Source: Isoetes taiwanensis (lineage: Eukaryota > Streptophyta > Lycopodiopsida > Isoetales > Isoetaceae). Taken from it: DNA of 64,000 bases. The DNA lies in assembly GCA_021234155.1 (NCBI GenBank), contig JAJEKV010000005.1, positions 15,437,468-15,501,467 on the forward strand, in the 5' to 3' direction. Both the position numbers and the translations under genes were made by a program. Below, piece after piece: positions 46,441 to 57,760 of this stretch (position 1 is the first letter of the stretch; each line of letters begins with the position of its first letter). The notes below the pieces were generated by a model. The model was not told the origin of the DNA. It did no database searches and saw only the letters and a program-made list of their open reading frames with translations.

Positions 46441-49071
46441 AAAAGGTGGGCGCACCCGGAGAGATCAAGGAGTTTTAAATCTTTTAGAGGTTTATGAAAA
46501 TCAGGAAGAACTTTCAAGCGAGAGAAATTAAGTAGTGAAAGGTGTCGTAGATGCATTAAGTGGCCGAAAGAATCTGGAAGCATATCTAGTTTATTTTGTT
46601 CTCCATAAATCTTTAGAAAACATAAATTGCTAAAGGTTTTAAAAAAGGAGGAAGGAAGTTGATGTACCTGAATTTCTTCTTCATATTTTTCAAGGCCTCG
46701 AACAATAATCACTTGTAGCTTTGGAAAACACTGTTCCAGAGTTGAAGATAAGTTAGTTATTTTTATTTTACATGTGCAATCTTTTTGTCATAGGGATGTA
46801 AGCAATTCAAACCTGGAGAAGACTCAAATCGACACCTTGACGTAAATATAAAGCTTTGAGATCATGTGTTTTGCCTTGTGAGATGTTACACGTACCAGAG
46901 GTGAGAACACCCTTACATTTTAAGTACTTAATGGATAGGTAATCCCGCAAAATTTGAAATTCCAAAGTTTGTTGAGACTCTATTGCACGAATTACTTCAT
47001 GTGTCCTAAGGAAGTGGCCTGACGTAAAGAGTTCTCCTTCTTCTTCTTCTACGATTTCTTTTTTTTCTGAAACTAGCATCTGCACTCAAGTAAGAAAGTT
47101 GATTAGAAAGGTGAACAAATAAACTAAAAATATCTAAGAGAGGATAAGCACTTGCCTTTGATCTAGACACATATTTCCAGCCTTTAAGGTTTGCACGCTT
47201 CTGAGCAATGGCCCAAAAATGATCATGACATTCTAACCTGTCATTCTTGGAAGAAAAAATAGACTCGTCTAGGAGAACTTCCAAAATATCTTCATCTCCA
47301 ATATACAGTGCACATCGAGCCGTGTCCACTGGCCATCCACGCCAAAAAAGGGCAGCATCGATGAAGGCATCTTGCACAACATCGGTCTGAGCATCGATAC
47401 TGGGTTCTAAAGTTTGGAGGACCGTATCATCCTCATCTGCAGCAGATGGGGATTCAGTAGCTTTCTCAATGCGTTGTTTGACTTTCCTCCACTCGCTTTC
47501 TTTACGCCTTTCGAGCCTTCTAAAATAAGTGCCATATGTATTGATTGCCAAAGGAAGACCATCACATAGTGGGACTATTTCTTTAAGCAAATCTTTCTCC
47601 TTATCCTTATCTTGAATTCTTGCACATTGTATGAACAATCGCTCTGCTTCATGGATATCTAGTAAATTGGGCTCAAAAAGTTTGTATGCATTTGAACTTG
47701 CATTCGGTGGACAACAAATATCACGAAACTCCTTAGCTACTTCGTGGGATCGTGTGGATACCATTATACAGCTTGAATCTGGAAGGTGTTGATATACATC
47801 TTGCGGTAATAAGCCTTTTAGATCTTTTACCTTCCAAACATTGTCTACGCATAGACACATGGAAAAGCCCTGTTCTTTTAAACGTTGCAAGCAATGGCGC
47901 AATGCATTTTGACCTTGATGAGTGCTTGTGAATGTCTCATTTTTATTTTCCAATTCCCGCAATATCTTACTTTGAATTTCCTTTATATTGGTAGGGAGCA
48001 TGCCCACCTCTACAAAAGCTTTAACTTGCTTGGCTCCCTTTGGAAATTCTTGATCGTATAACGTGGTCAGCAAAGTAGTCTTTCCAATGCCCCCCATTCC
48101 ACACACAGCAAGGACTCGAATTCCTGACTTCCTTATGAATGTCAGCAATTTCTCTGGTGGCTTAAACTTGACAGCAAGATCTCCAATTGGGGCATTGCTG
48201 GATGTAGGGATCTGATTTTTAATAATGGAGACTTCATCCGCAATAGCTTTACCACGCTGCACATTTAGTACTCCACAGTGCAAAGTAAGTTTGTTGTTCA
48301 TTTCACTCAATCGGTTAGCAAGGTCATCAAGCCCCTTTGCCTTACACTGGGCACACATGAAACCACACAGACACTTTGCCCAACTCTGTTTCCTGAACCA
48401 CAAACATTTCATTCTTTACTTTATTGTCTGAATAATGGCAGATCTACTAAACAATGTCTGAATAATGGCAGATCTACTAAACAACGAAACAAAGATCTGA
48501 TTCATAAGACGGGCTTTATTTCTCTTTTCTAGTTTGCTTAAGCACCACTCAAAGAAAGTAAATATCTGATTATGTAGCTACGTACCTGGAATTCTCATTG
48601 TCAAATTCATAGGCCTCTGCACAGAGCAACGCCAGGCAATTTTCCTTCAAGTATTCATCATCACCGCCTGCATCTGCAATTGTTTTCATGGATTTTTCTA
48701 AGAATTGGGCATACTCTATTACTTTCTTTGCCTTGTCATCAATTTCTGTATAAGCTGCTGCAGTTTGTATTATCATGCCAAGAGCTTGAACGCAAATACC
48801 GACTAAGGGTGCCTGGCCAGCAACATCACAAATACTTTTTGTCACCTCCTTGAGCATTGGGCCATTTTCATTCAGCTTTTGTATTCCCTTCTGCAGAAAT
48901 GGTTTAGCAATTCAAGTGATTAAAAAGCGTTGAGAATAAAAAATGACAGGGATCCATCTGCTAACATACCTTGCCCAGATCCTTGAAAATTTGCATAAAT
49001 GCTGGGCTCCTTATAATTTCCTGCTTATTAGCCATAGCAGAAGACGTCTGAAGCGTACTGCTGGAAGCCAT
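45590..49071 (-). CDS. NB-ARC-LRR immune receptor with atypical helical N-terminus
   Basis: Five exons join in frame: 48,970-49,071 (ATG), 48,586-48,890, 47,156-48,392, 46,813-47,079 and 46,730 onward. Residues 1-200 are helical and hydrophobic in part (VAGQAPLVGICVQALGMIIQ), then NB-ARC: P-loop GMGGIGKTT (234-242), kinase-2 CLCVDNVW (315-322), SCIMVSTR (343-350), GLPLA (414-418) and CHDHF in the MHD position (524-528). LRRs follow (LPDSFGHLMHLRHLSLL, LKDLKLLDLSGC). Such proteins are nucleotide switches that detect pathogens in the cytosol. Kinase-2 has D-N instead of D-D. Intron 3 has a GC donor (AAG/GCAAGT). Exon 5 is clean to about 46,440, then enters a GC-rich, frame-broken LRR tail. No TIR domain is present. 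Confidence 0.88.
48428..48484. repeat. 29-bp tandem duplication in intron 2
   Basis: TGTCTGAATAATGGCAGATC with TACTAAACAA is present twice in direct order, a few bases from the acceptor of exon 3. It is intronic and leaves the coding frame untouched. Confidence 0.85.
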
Positions 49072-50380
49072 TACTAACTTAAAAGATGAGCTTAAAAGAC
49101 GAATGTTGAAGCATTCTTAAAGAGATGAATGTTGAATAAGTCTTCCAGGATCATGAGACGAGCAGCGTGGCATCATGGGTAATTCATGAACGAGCATCGT
49201 GGCAACGTGGGTATCTCTGACAGAATGAAGCAAAAGTCAAGTATGCCATGTGATTTAACAGTGCAAAAGTCAAGTATGCCATGTGATTTAACAAAATGAC
49301 AGCAATGAGAAGAAGAATGCAAAACATTTATTAAGATTAAATACTTACAAGAAAATTGTATGTCGAATTAGAAGATGTTAGGCGTTTTAATTCATAGGTA
49401 ACATGAAATGCGTTCTCAGCAGAAGAAGCTGAGAAAAGCGCCTAATTGGCATTGACAGTAACAGACGACAACATCTGTAAAACAAGAATATGAATACCAG
49501 CCTAAGAGATTTGCTCCACTTTGTAACTTTGAAGATTTAAATGTAGCCTGTTAGAGACAGTTGGTTCATTTCTTTTTGTTTCTAATCATATGAATCTCAG
49601 CCTGAAACCTTTTATTGTCCAGAAAATAGAAAGGCTGAAGTCCCTATGCCTACAATATGCAACAACCACCCAGTGGTTAATACCATCACTTTCTATGGGG
49701 TCTGGACACAAAGATAGGAGGACCAAAAATAGAAACGGCGTGCCACAATCTTGGAAGGACAATGAAGATGCCAATTTTAAAGTGACCATCAGTCACCAAG
49801 TTGATATTGAGCGATGCGATAGTTATATGAGAGTTGGCTACCGGCGGTTGCAATGGTTGTCCTAAACTCCAAAAGCTAGAGTATCCTCGAATGCAATATG
49901 GAGGAGTTTTTTTTGCATCTAGATTACTCATTCAAGAGCAGCAGAAGGAAGGTTATTTGTTCTAATGTGAGGGGGTTGCTGAAATGCTCCGGGACAATTT
50001 TCCCATAAAGCACTATATTATTTTTGCCCAAACAAAAGTCCATAGGCGCAAGAAAAAGCAACACCAGTATTGGACAATAGATCCTACACCTGTCAACAAA
50101 CGTTGCATTCTTCTAGAGGTCCATGTTTTAGATGGCAGTTATAGCTATCAAAGGATTGCCATTTCTATACGTTGTATTTGTTTAGAGATCCTTAACAACG
50201 TGATCCTCGAGTTTATAGAGGCTGGGATCAGATCAAATTCTGTTATCAGCTATAACACATTGTGGCCCAAACGTTATGCATCTGAATGCATAAGAACCTA
50301 GGATGTTATGCCATCGCAGCTGCTGCAGAGCCTCCATCCTTCGCCGGATTTGAGATAAATGTTCGGATCACGTTGTTAAG
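49072..50380. other. Upstream region of the NB-ARC gene
   Basis: A perfect 31-bp direct repeat (GCAAAAGTCAAGTATGCCAT...) lies at 49,230-49,260 and 49,263-49,293, within 225 bp upstream of the ATG. GCGTGGCATCATGGGTA and GTGGCAACGTGGGTA (49,165 and 49,199) are a looser pair. I cannot place a TATA box with confidence. The frames at 49,590-49,865 and 49,984-50,301 show no recognised domain. Confidence 0.5.
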
Positions 50381-50382
50381 GC

Positions 50383-50540
50383 GGATAACGCCCTGATCCC
50401 TCGGGTATTATGCAAAAACAATTTGGGCCATTTTGTGTATGGCCAAAATGTCTCGGGCCTCCGCCCTCGACATTTCAGCCATATACAAAATGGCCCTCAA
50501 TTTTTTTTTTGCATAATGCCCTTGGTCAGGGCGTTGTCCC
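50383..50540. repeat. 158-bp foldback
   Basis: The left arm (GGATAACGCCCTGATCCC, GTATTATGCAAAAACAATTT, GGGCCATTTTGT) and the right arm are inverted copies of about 75 bp meeting at GGGCCTCCGCCC. The right arm has a longer T run and a few substitutions. It could fold into a miRNA-precursor-sized hairpin. No protein is involved. Confidence 0.8.
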
Positions 50541-50705
50541 TCTCATGTTTTAGATGGCACTTGTAACTGATCCCGTGATTTGGTGCATAAGTCTCTAAAC
50601 TGAGTGGAGATTACACGCAATCAGGTGTTGCACCGACAACTGGAATTCGGACTTACTTTAAAGCTCGCAATGTGGGCAATATTGGACTTTGGGCTTAATC
50701 TTATA

Positions 50706-50777
50706 CATTACAAGAAATTTATCGCGGCGGCCTTGTTTATCGCGGCGGCCAAGGCCGCCGCGAACATTTCTTTTGTC
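50706..50777. mobile_element. Miniature CACTA-like element end
   Basis: CATTACAAGAAAT is one base from the CACTACAAGAAA terminus typical of plant CACTA (En/Spm) elements. It is followed by CGCGGCGGCC repeats and a perfect 13-bp inverted repeat (CGCGGCGGCCTTG at 50,723-50,735, CAAGGCCGCCGCG at 50,750-50,762), then ACATTTCTTTTGT, a poor mirror of the start. It may be a tiny deletion derivative. Confidence 0.45.
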
Positions 50778-52230
50778 CAACTCTTCTTAAATAAGGTTTG
50801 ATATTAAGCCGAAACGATCACAATTATGAACCTACGAAATTGAACTAAATGGATCTAAGCTTGGAAAACTCCATCCATATTTTCCATCCCAAGGAACTGT
50901 CCAAATCTGTTGCTCATGTGGAAGTCAGAAAAGGAGTTTCATAATGACCTGAGCACCACATTACAACGTCAGAGAATTGTTGCCCATTGTGTACTTAATA
51001 TGATTTATATAAACTGTGCTGAAATGGGAATACAAAATGCCAAGAGCTATAAATTGCATAAGATGAGTGTGAATGGGTAAAGGTTGCCATCTACTGCCTC
51101 AGAATGTTTGCGGCTAAAACTATTTCTTTGATACTCATAAATTCTAGGTGGGGGCCTAGAACTAGAAAATTCGAGTTGCCACTTGCTCATCTCAAATCTA
51201 ATAACACTGATACTGTTATTTGTTACTTGACATTGCAGGATATCAATCAATATTAGTTTCCATTAGCTTAAGTTCTGCATATGTATTGAAATTGGTTCTT
51301 TATTGGGGCATGTACGTCATAATAGATGAATTCAAAGAACACAAAATAAATAACAAACGTGTTAATTTGCAAATGCCAGAACTTGCCTTCTGAAATCTTG
51401 CCCAGCGGCCTTTTGAAAAGCGTGATTGTGGTTTTTGTGAAGTGTCATCCTCAAATGGTTTAGCTGGTGGCTTCTTTGTGATAAATATGCAGTGAGTGGC
51501 CTCGTGTATGTGAGACACTGAAGAACAACATTTGCAAAATAGCTGCAATATGGTATGGAATCAGCATGGCGGCACTGGCAGATTAAAATAATCACAAGAG
51601 CCTTGTTCACAAATAATGCAATCATCATGAGTTGTCGTCCTTCCTCCTGTAACTCCCAAATCAATTCGAAATCGCCTGCCTCAGACTCGAAATTGCTTGC
51701 TCTAGTCCTCAAATGGTTTAAAATAGCATTATCTGCTCTAGACGACCCGGAATTACACTCATTGTGCACTTACCTTGGGGAAACCATGGCAAACCTAGCA
51801 TTAGTTAATCTAGCAAAATTACACCCATCAAATGTGGGGGAGGGGGTTACATATAGATACTCTTTTGGCAAAGCCCATGTATCTTGGGAAGCTAGGGTCA
51901 ATCTTGCACCCACCTTGACGAATGGAAGTATGAACAAGAAGATGAATAAAAAAGGAGATGGAAACAATGCCAAGGTCAAGATTTGGGGTAGGGTCATCCC
52001 AAGGAAAAGGCTAGAGGTACAAGGTGTGCCCCAATTGCATGGTATATAAGTTGGGTAATGCCCCCCGGTAAGACTAAACTACGTCTTGGCAACACCAAGG
52101 GAAAAAGGCCAGATAGTTGTGCTGAGTTGGGATAGGTGCGATATGGGAGCAGCGAAGGGGAGGTTATGGATTCGTACTTTCTGGGGTGTGCATGGTGGAT
52201 TTTATGTGGAACAATAACAATGAAATTAGT
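50778..52230. other. No recognised gene; possible LINE 5' part
   Basis: Open frames at 51,362-51,769 (minus) and 51,555-52,049 (plus) overlap and neither shows a family motif. The + frame could be the ORF1 side of the LINE fragment that follows, but I cannot support it from motifs. Confidence 0.35.
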
Positions 52231-52239
52231 CTCATGGAA

Positions 52240-53055
52240 TTAAACATGTGTTGAAAAGGGTCAGAGTATCTGCAGCTATAAGATCTATGAATGCGGACGT
52301 CATTCTAATACCAGAACACAGGCTCCCAGATTTTGAATCTAGTTCGTTAGGAGGATGGGTGGGTAGCCAATTTTTGTCTCTTACCTGTGTAGCTAGTGGT
52401 ACCAAAGAAGGGACGCGAATTTGATGGAGAGGCCTAACAAGCAATCTTCAACATGTGGGGACTACAGAAGATGGCAGACAGTACAATTTGAAACAGATGA
52501 AATTCAATGGGGGTTGATTAACATATATGCCACCAACAAGCCTGCAGAAAGACCTATGCTATGGACAGAAATAAACACGTGGCTAGTCAACCAACCAAGG
52601 GAAAATTGGGTTTTAGGCGGTGACCTCAACATGACAGATATATGGGACCAAAAGCTTGGGCTGATTAGGAACCTCTTAGGGGAAGAGAGGGTAGCATGGG
52701 CTTCCTTCTCAATAACAATGGATTTGTCCTTCTCCCACCATCAAATACCCCATACTCTTGGTCAAATAAGCAAAAGGATATAGACAGAGTCTACTGTCTC
52801 TTGGATAGGTTCCATTTAACCAATAAGTCGGCCCCGTTCGGGAAGAAGGGGCAATATTCCCTTTAAATTCAATACTGGGCTCTTAGGGAAGGAAGCATTC
52901 TGCAATCCCTTTAGGGAATTTATTACTGCACAACCAAGGGAAGAAAAGATATCTCCATCGAAATTTGGCAGCTGGATTCATTGCACGCATTCCAAAAGTA
53001 AGCAGGCCTCAGGCTATCAATGAATGGAGACCGACATCATGTTCAAGAGGCAGAC
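52240..53055 (+). pseudogene. LINE fragment: endonuclease and start of RT
   Basis: Across shifting frames the + strand shows the plant LINE order: ADVILIPEHRLPDFES (EN, QEHR-like with P for Q), QWGLINIYATNKPAERPMLW, WVLGGDLNMTD (catalytic GGDxN), and near 52,980 FIARIPKVSRPQAINEWRPT, the beginning of the RT domain. It stops at about 53,055, so most of RT is missing. The EN block is a different family from the minus-strand LINE nearby. Multiple stops make it dead. Confidence 0.75.
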
Positions 53056-53094
53056 ATACATGCATATCACAAACCCTCTTGAAGTGTGAATTGC

Positions 53095-53330
53095 GGAGGA
53101 AGAAGAAGAAGAAGAAGAGATTTTAACGTCACGCCACAAGGCAGCAGCGTCCTATCGGACATGTGACACTTTACAACACACCCAGATGGGTCCTGCCCCC
53201 ACCACTTTACATTGCTGAAGTGGGTCCTTCCCCCACCAACTTTACATTGCATGGCCACTTTCACAACGAGGCGTTGAACCCGTGACCTTGGGTATGGCAG
53301 TTTAACGGGAGGAAGGAAACTGCTATAACA
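53095..53330 (-). mobile_element. SINE-like element with TTC tail
   Basis: On the minus strand, AAGGTCACGGGTTCAACGCC contains a good Pol III B box (GGTTCAACGCC, 53,271-53,281). A body with a short internal duplication (AATGTAAAGT...GGTGGGGG, twice) follows, then a 3' run of TCTTCTTCTTC ending near 53,095. A B box with a simple-sequence tail is the plan of plant tRNA-derived SINEs. The A box is not clear and no target duplication was found. Confidence 0.5.
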
Positions 53331-53715
53331 AATGCTCCCTTGGCTTTCAAACAAGGAACCAGCCTCAAAAGCTCTTCCAAAAATTACTCGTAATGATTGC
53401 TCCAAATTTGCTTGAAGATATGCTTTACAGTTGGAGACCTGCAAAAATAAATAGATCAGTAGTTTTGCTTCGACATTAATAAATTGTATCTATAACAAAT
53501 ATTTTTTATTTATTTTTTTTAATTGAAGGCTTAAGTATATATTAAATCCGTATAATAGAAGTACATAAGGAGCTATTAAAAGCTCTTTTTAGAAAATAAC
53601 CTTTAGGAAAGGGTAGGTTAGTGACCCTGATAAAACTAAACTTTCCAAATTCAGAGAAATCATAAAGTTTTTGGTAGTTTCAAAATAACAGCTGATATCA
53701 GGATAAGCCAGGTGA

Positions 53716-54045
53716 TTAGTGTTCACTCGAGAATCTTCTTTTCTTGGGCTTCCTCTTAGAATGGTCTTTCCTTCCCATTCCCTTATTAGCTACAATAAAT
53801 AGGCAATAAGGGCACTTGCACAGGTGAGCCTTTCCTGGATTGAATCTGTCCTTCTTGTCTTTTGCATTGCAGAGGATGTATCTTTTCTCATCAAAATAGG
53901 AGGTGCAGGCACAATTGCAATGACAATCTTCACCGTGCTCGTTAGGAACTTCAACTCCAAATTGTGTGAGCCATAGTGCATTCGCATGGAGATTCATCCT
54001 TTTCCACCTCAGCCTTTTGAACATAATCAGAGTATTACCTGTAAT
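53716..54045 (-). CDS. Cysteine-rich basic small ORF downstream of the LINE
   Basis: A frame distinct from the LINE ORF opens after a TTTTTAATTACAG sequence that looks like a splice acceptor. It reads KRLRWKRMNLHANALWL, EDCHCNCACTSYF (C-x-C-x-C-x-C), ILCNAKDKKDRF, AHLCKCPYC (C-x-C-x2-C), and ends with the basic GRKDHSKRKPKKRRFSSEH. The cysteine spacing suggests a zinc-binding module and the tail a nuclear or nucleic-acid-binding role. It lies in the LINE 3' region, so it may be a third ORF or captured sequence. I do not recognise a family, and a chance frame cannot be excluded. Confidence 0.35.
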   Translation of the reverse strand: MTGNTLIMFKRLRWKRMNLHANALWLTQFGVEVPNEHGEDCHCNCACTSYFDEKRYILCNAKDKKDRFNPGKAHLCKCPYCLFIVANKGMGRKDHSKRKPKKRRFSSEH

Positions 54046-54082
54046 TAAAAAGAAAACCAACATTAGAGAATAGATTTGAACC

Positions 54083-54270
54083 TTAATTTTGATTCCCATA
54101 CACTTCCAAAACCCAATTTATATCATATTGGGCTTGCTTGATAATGGCATTGGGCCAGATGACTTCCTCCTTGAATATCAAGGAATTTCTTCCCTTCCAC
54201 ATTCTCCATAGGAGAATATACCTCCTCCATTCGACTGGGTTAGCAAGGAAGAAGAGCTCTATAGTTTGCA
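54083..54270 (-). pseudogene. LINE C-terminal tail beyond the Helitron
   Basis: Reads MQTIELFFLANPVEWRRYIL, then LWRMWKGRNSLIFKEEV and ending VLEVYGNQN. The W-x-M-W-K-x-R-N pattern is the usual end of plant LINE ORF2 proteins. It continues the frame left at 58,767 without loss, which fixes the Helitron insertion point. Confidence 0.85.
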
Positions 54271-54271
54271 T

Positions 54272-56740
54272 CTATATATAATAATAATGGCGTTTTAGGA
54301 TAGTTTGTGCGCGATCCTGTACGTTCAATTTTTTAACTTATTTTGGTCCTTGGATTCGGCGGGTTTTTTTTTACGCGTGCACTGTGCGGAGTCTTATTGA
54401 AAAATCACCAGCCCATGCTCACCTACGTGCAGCGATGTGCAGATGCTTATGGAGGCATTTCCTCGAGTCTGAAACTATTTTCCTCTGACACGATTCCGCT
54501 TTCCTTACTTTAGGTTTAAAATTCCGAAACAGAGCCCTCATTTCGTCTTCTGTGCCTTAGTTTTTGCCATGGTTTTTCTGTGCCTTTTCTAGCAAATCAA
54601 TGTTTGAAATTACTGCCAAATGAGAAAGAAGCATCTTCATATGTGCGAAGTTGTCCTGCCGGAGGCTGCATTCTTGTAGTTTTCTATTCTTCTTCGAATT
54701 TAAAGCTTCAAATATGAGGACGTGAGGATTTGATACGGCCACATCCAGATAAAGTTTTTACCCTCTTTTGGGGATTATTTTTTTTTCTGTCGGTTGTGAG
54801 CATCCAGCCCCGATTCATGTTCTCCACGTAGAACCCGGGAAAAAAGAAGAGATTGGGCCATCTTTTCCAAAAACGCGCACCACGACACATTTATGGCTTC
54901 GAAACTCAAATATTTACATTCTTTGAGACAATTTTCGGGGAGAACTGCGGGAACAAGTATGGAGTTTACAATGCAACTTCTAACATGGTTTATCTTTGGA
55001 AAGCATGCCAATGCATTCAAGAATTAGAAACGTCAAGGCATGGAAAGGGAAAAGAAAGAGTCAGCCGAGCAAAGTATTGGGCTCGGGGAATAGTTATATC
55101 AAGTTGCAGCAGGGGCTGAGCAGAAATATTGGGCGTCACGGGATCTATTATATGTTGAGGCAAGTAACAAAGGAGTGCATTTCTCCTTTGTCCTTTGTCC
55201 TTAAAAGAGAGGAGATTTTATACCATTCGGATAAGTGATCTTACTTGTCTTCTTTTTTCATTATGAAAACAATGTCTAGATTTCTTCGATATTTGATAAC
55301 TTCGGGTCATAGCTTTCTTTGGTTGCTTCTGCCATAGCATTTCCATTTGTTATCCATGGCTTTAATTATAAGTTCAATTGGACCCGATCATGATTTTTTG
55401 ATTCTGCTGAATTGAGGTACATTATGGTAGAACTATGGTACCCATTCCTCTATTATCTCCTTGCCTTTGTGTGCCATTCTTGATGAACTACATGCATTTT
55501 CTATATCTTTGCATTTTTGGAATTTGGGTGTTTATTATTAAGCTGCTTATTGTGGATAGTATTTTGGTACCCAACTTTATTGGCCTTGAATCTAATTAAG
55601 TTGTGTGTTATTCTAATGAAAATTTTAAATTGAAGCAATTTATTGCAACAAGTATATTGATATGACATTGTTATGCTTTGCATTTTTCTTAAATCTTGCC
55701 AATGCATCATCTAGAATCCTGCATTTACCTTATATATTGATACCGCATTGTGCATCAGCCAGAAAGTAGTTTAGACGAGAAAGAAAGATTATATTAACAT
55801 CTACGAGACCACTTGGGTCTATGAGACATTTGCAAGGCATCCCGAAACTAAATGCAAGCATGAATGTGTGGAAGAGACTCCGGCATGTTTTTAATCATTA
55901 GAAAAATGGCCTAGTTTTATATACGGTTAGAATAAGGGACGGTGTTATCTCGGTGCCCATTTGGCCTACTCATGTATTTCTTATCTTTTGTTATTCATAT
56001 GAGGTGTCAACGACCTTGTGAATGAATGAGTGAAAAGAAAAAAAAGTCCGCTTGGAGATCTTCTTGCTGCCATTCCATTATGCTCCATCTGGCTATTATT
56101 ACGATGAAAATTGACACCATTTGGTTCTCTCGGCGGTGAGATACTCACCGATTTGTCACATACTCCTCGGAATTAGCGACACACATGGGACCTGATCGTT
56201 TACATACTCCATATGAGTTTATTTTAGACTTGTTGTCTCTCAATCATGACATGGGAGTCTTTGAACCAAAGCATTTGTGTGATGTGATCAATAATTAAGG
56301 TTATGGTAATGTGACAACAAGAGATTACTCATTAGTAGTATAAATTTGGATGAGCTAGCTGCGGTGGTGTGTTCGAGGATTTGAAGGAAAGATATCTATA
56401 TCGAAATGGATTGAGGGAAGGTAACGAGGCTATTTGTCAAGGTATGCCTCATTCTCCAACACCTTATAGTTTAGATGATAGTTCCTCACATTTCTGATGC
56501 AAATGACCTTCATGTATTGCTGTTTTGTATTTGCCTTCAGATTAAGGTGGCATGACACAAAGCTAAGAGTCTTTCCATATATGTCTAGACCAACTTTATT
56601 GTTTCACTCCTCTTAGGTGTTCTCTTAGATAACATGCTATAATTCTGAGATTTTGTTGACACCGGTTTCAGATGCGATATACACTCTGCCGCATAGATAT
56701 CCATGTTTGCTCAAGCAAGGTTTCCCATGAGGTCATATCT
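54272..56740. other. Helitron interior, no gene recognised
   Basis: Mostly AT-rich filler. Short frames on both strands at 54,557-55,238 show no family motif. A few could be decayed captured exons, but none is supported. Confidence 0.4.
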
Positions 56741-56749
56741 GCACGAAAT

Positions 56750-57760
56750 GATGTTATTTACTATGGCTCTCGCACATTAGGCCATCATGGCTACATCCAC
56801 AAGGTATGCTACCAACCATGTTAGCACTTGGTGTACCACCTTTAAAATACAATTTCTGGATATAATCAAGGCATTTGTGACACATCCATGCCGAGCATAG
56901 CGAAACAACCAATATATCAATGATAGAAGATTGCGAAGGCATCCGCTTTCGGATAAATGAAGATCCTACATCGTGCGAAGGAATTTGTTCAAAGGCTTGG
57001 CTAGCCTCCTCTAATAGACCTTCGTCATGCTTCCATGATAGCAAGTTTCTTTTAGAAATGTGTTTAACAGTATCAAATGCCTCTGACAGTAGTCCGCAAG
57101 CATGGAATTCCAACTAACTACATTCTTGTCTGGCATTTCCTCCATCAATTGAATGGCCTCCTTCAGTTTGCCTTTCTTGACATGTGCAGAAATCATAAAA
57201 TTTAATGAAAACTAATTAAGATGAGGCATCTGTTTAAAGATAGCAAAGACCTCCTTGATGTATCCTTGGCAAACACAAGCTGAAAGCATGGTTATCCATG
57301 AAAACATGTTTCGTTAAAGCATATCTAAAGAAGTCTAGGGCTTCACTAAAATATCCATTTTCAATAAAACCTGAGAGCATAGCTATCCATCCAGGAAATA
57401 ACATCTAGAGATTAGACTTTGCTGGGGTGTATGTTCAAGGATTTCGACAGCATTTTCAAGCTGAGCATGATTTACAAAGGCCCTGATCATGGCATTCCCT
57501 AGAGCTGCATCTGATTAAGGAATTATATAAAAAGGATGCATAGCCTCGTCAAAATAACCTTGTTGCAATAATGCCAATAATTATGGCGTTGCAAGAATGA
57601 GGAACTGGCATGCTCACATCATCATGCATTGCCCTTGATTCATGCAAAGCTCCACATTTGCCATAATACATCTGGACAAAGAGATTCCTTAGAAGCTTAT
57701 TCTAATCTAGCCCAAATTTCATAATGTGTTCCTGAACACGTTTGCCCTCTGCAAAATCCT
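56750..57760 (-). pseudogene. PPR protein gene fragment captured in the Helitron
   Basis: The minus strand shows successive pentatricopeptide repeats in changing frames: MYYGKCGALHESRAMHDD, GWIAMLSGFIENGYFSEALD, SWITMLSACVCQGYIKEVFA with IFKQMPHLN, and MISAHVKKGKLKEAIQLMEE with MPDKNVVSWNSMLADY. Alternating motif types suggest the PLS class, whose members act in organelle RNA editing or processing. No E or DYW domain is seen. Frameshifts and stops separate the repeats, so it is non-functional. Its position wholly inside the Helitron points to transduplication of a host gene. Confidence 0.8.

Noticed and set aside
51362-52049. Overlapping 135-aa (minus) and 164-aa (plus) frames
   Set aside because: Neither shows a recognisable family, splice context or composition bias that favours one strand.
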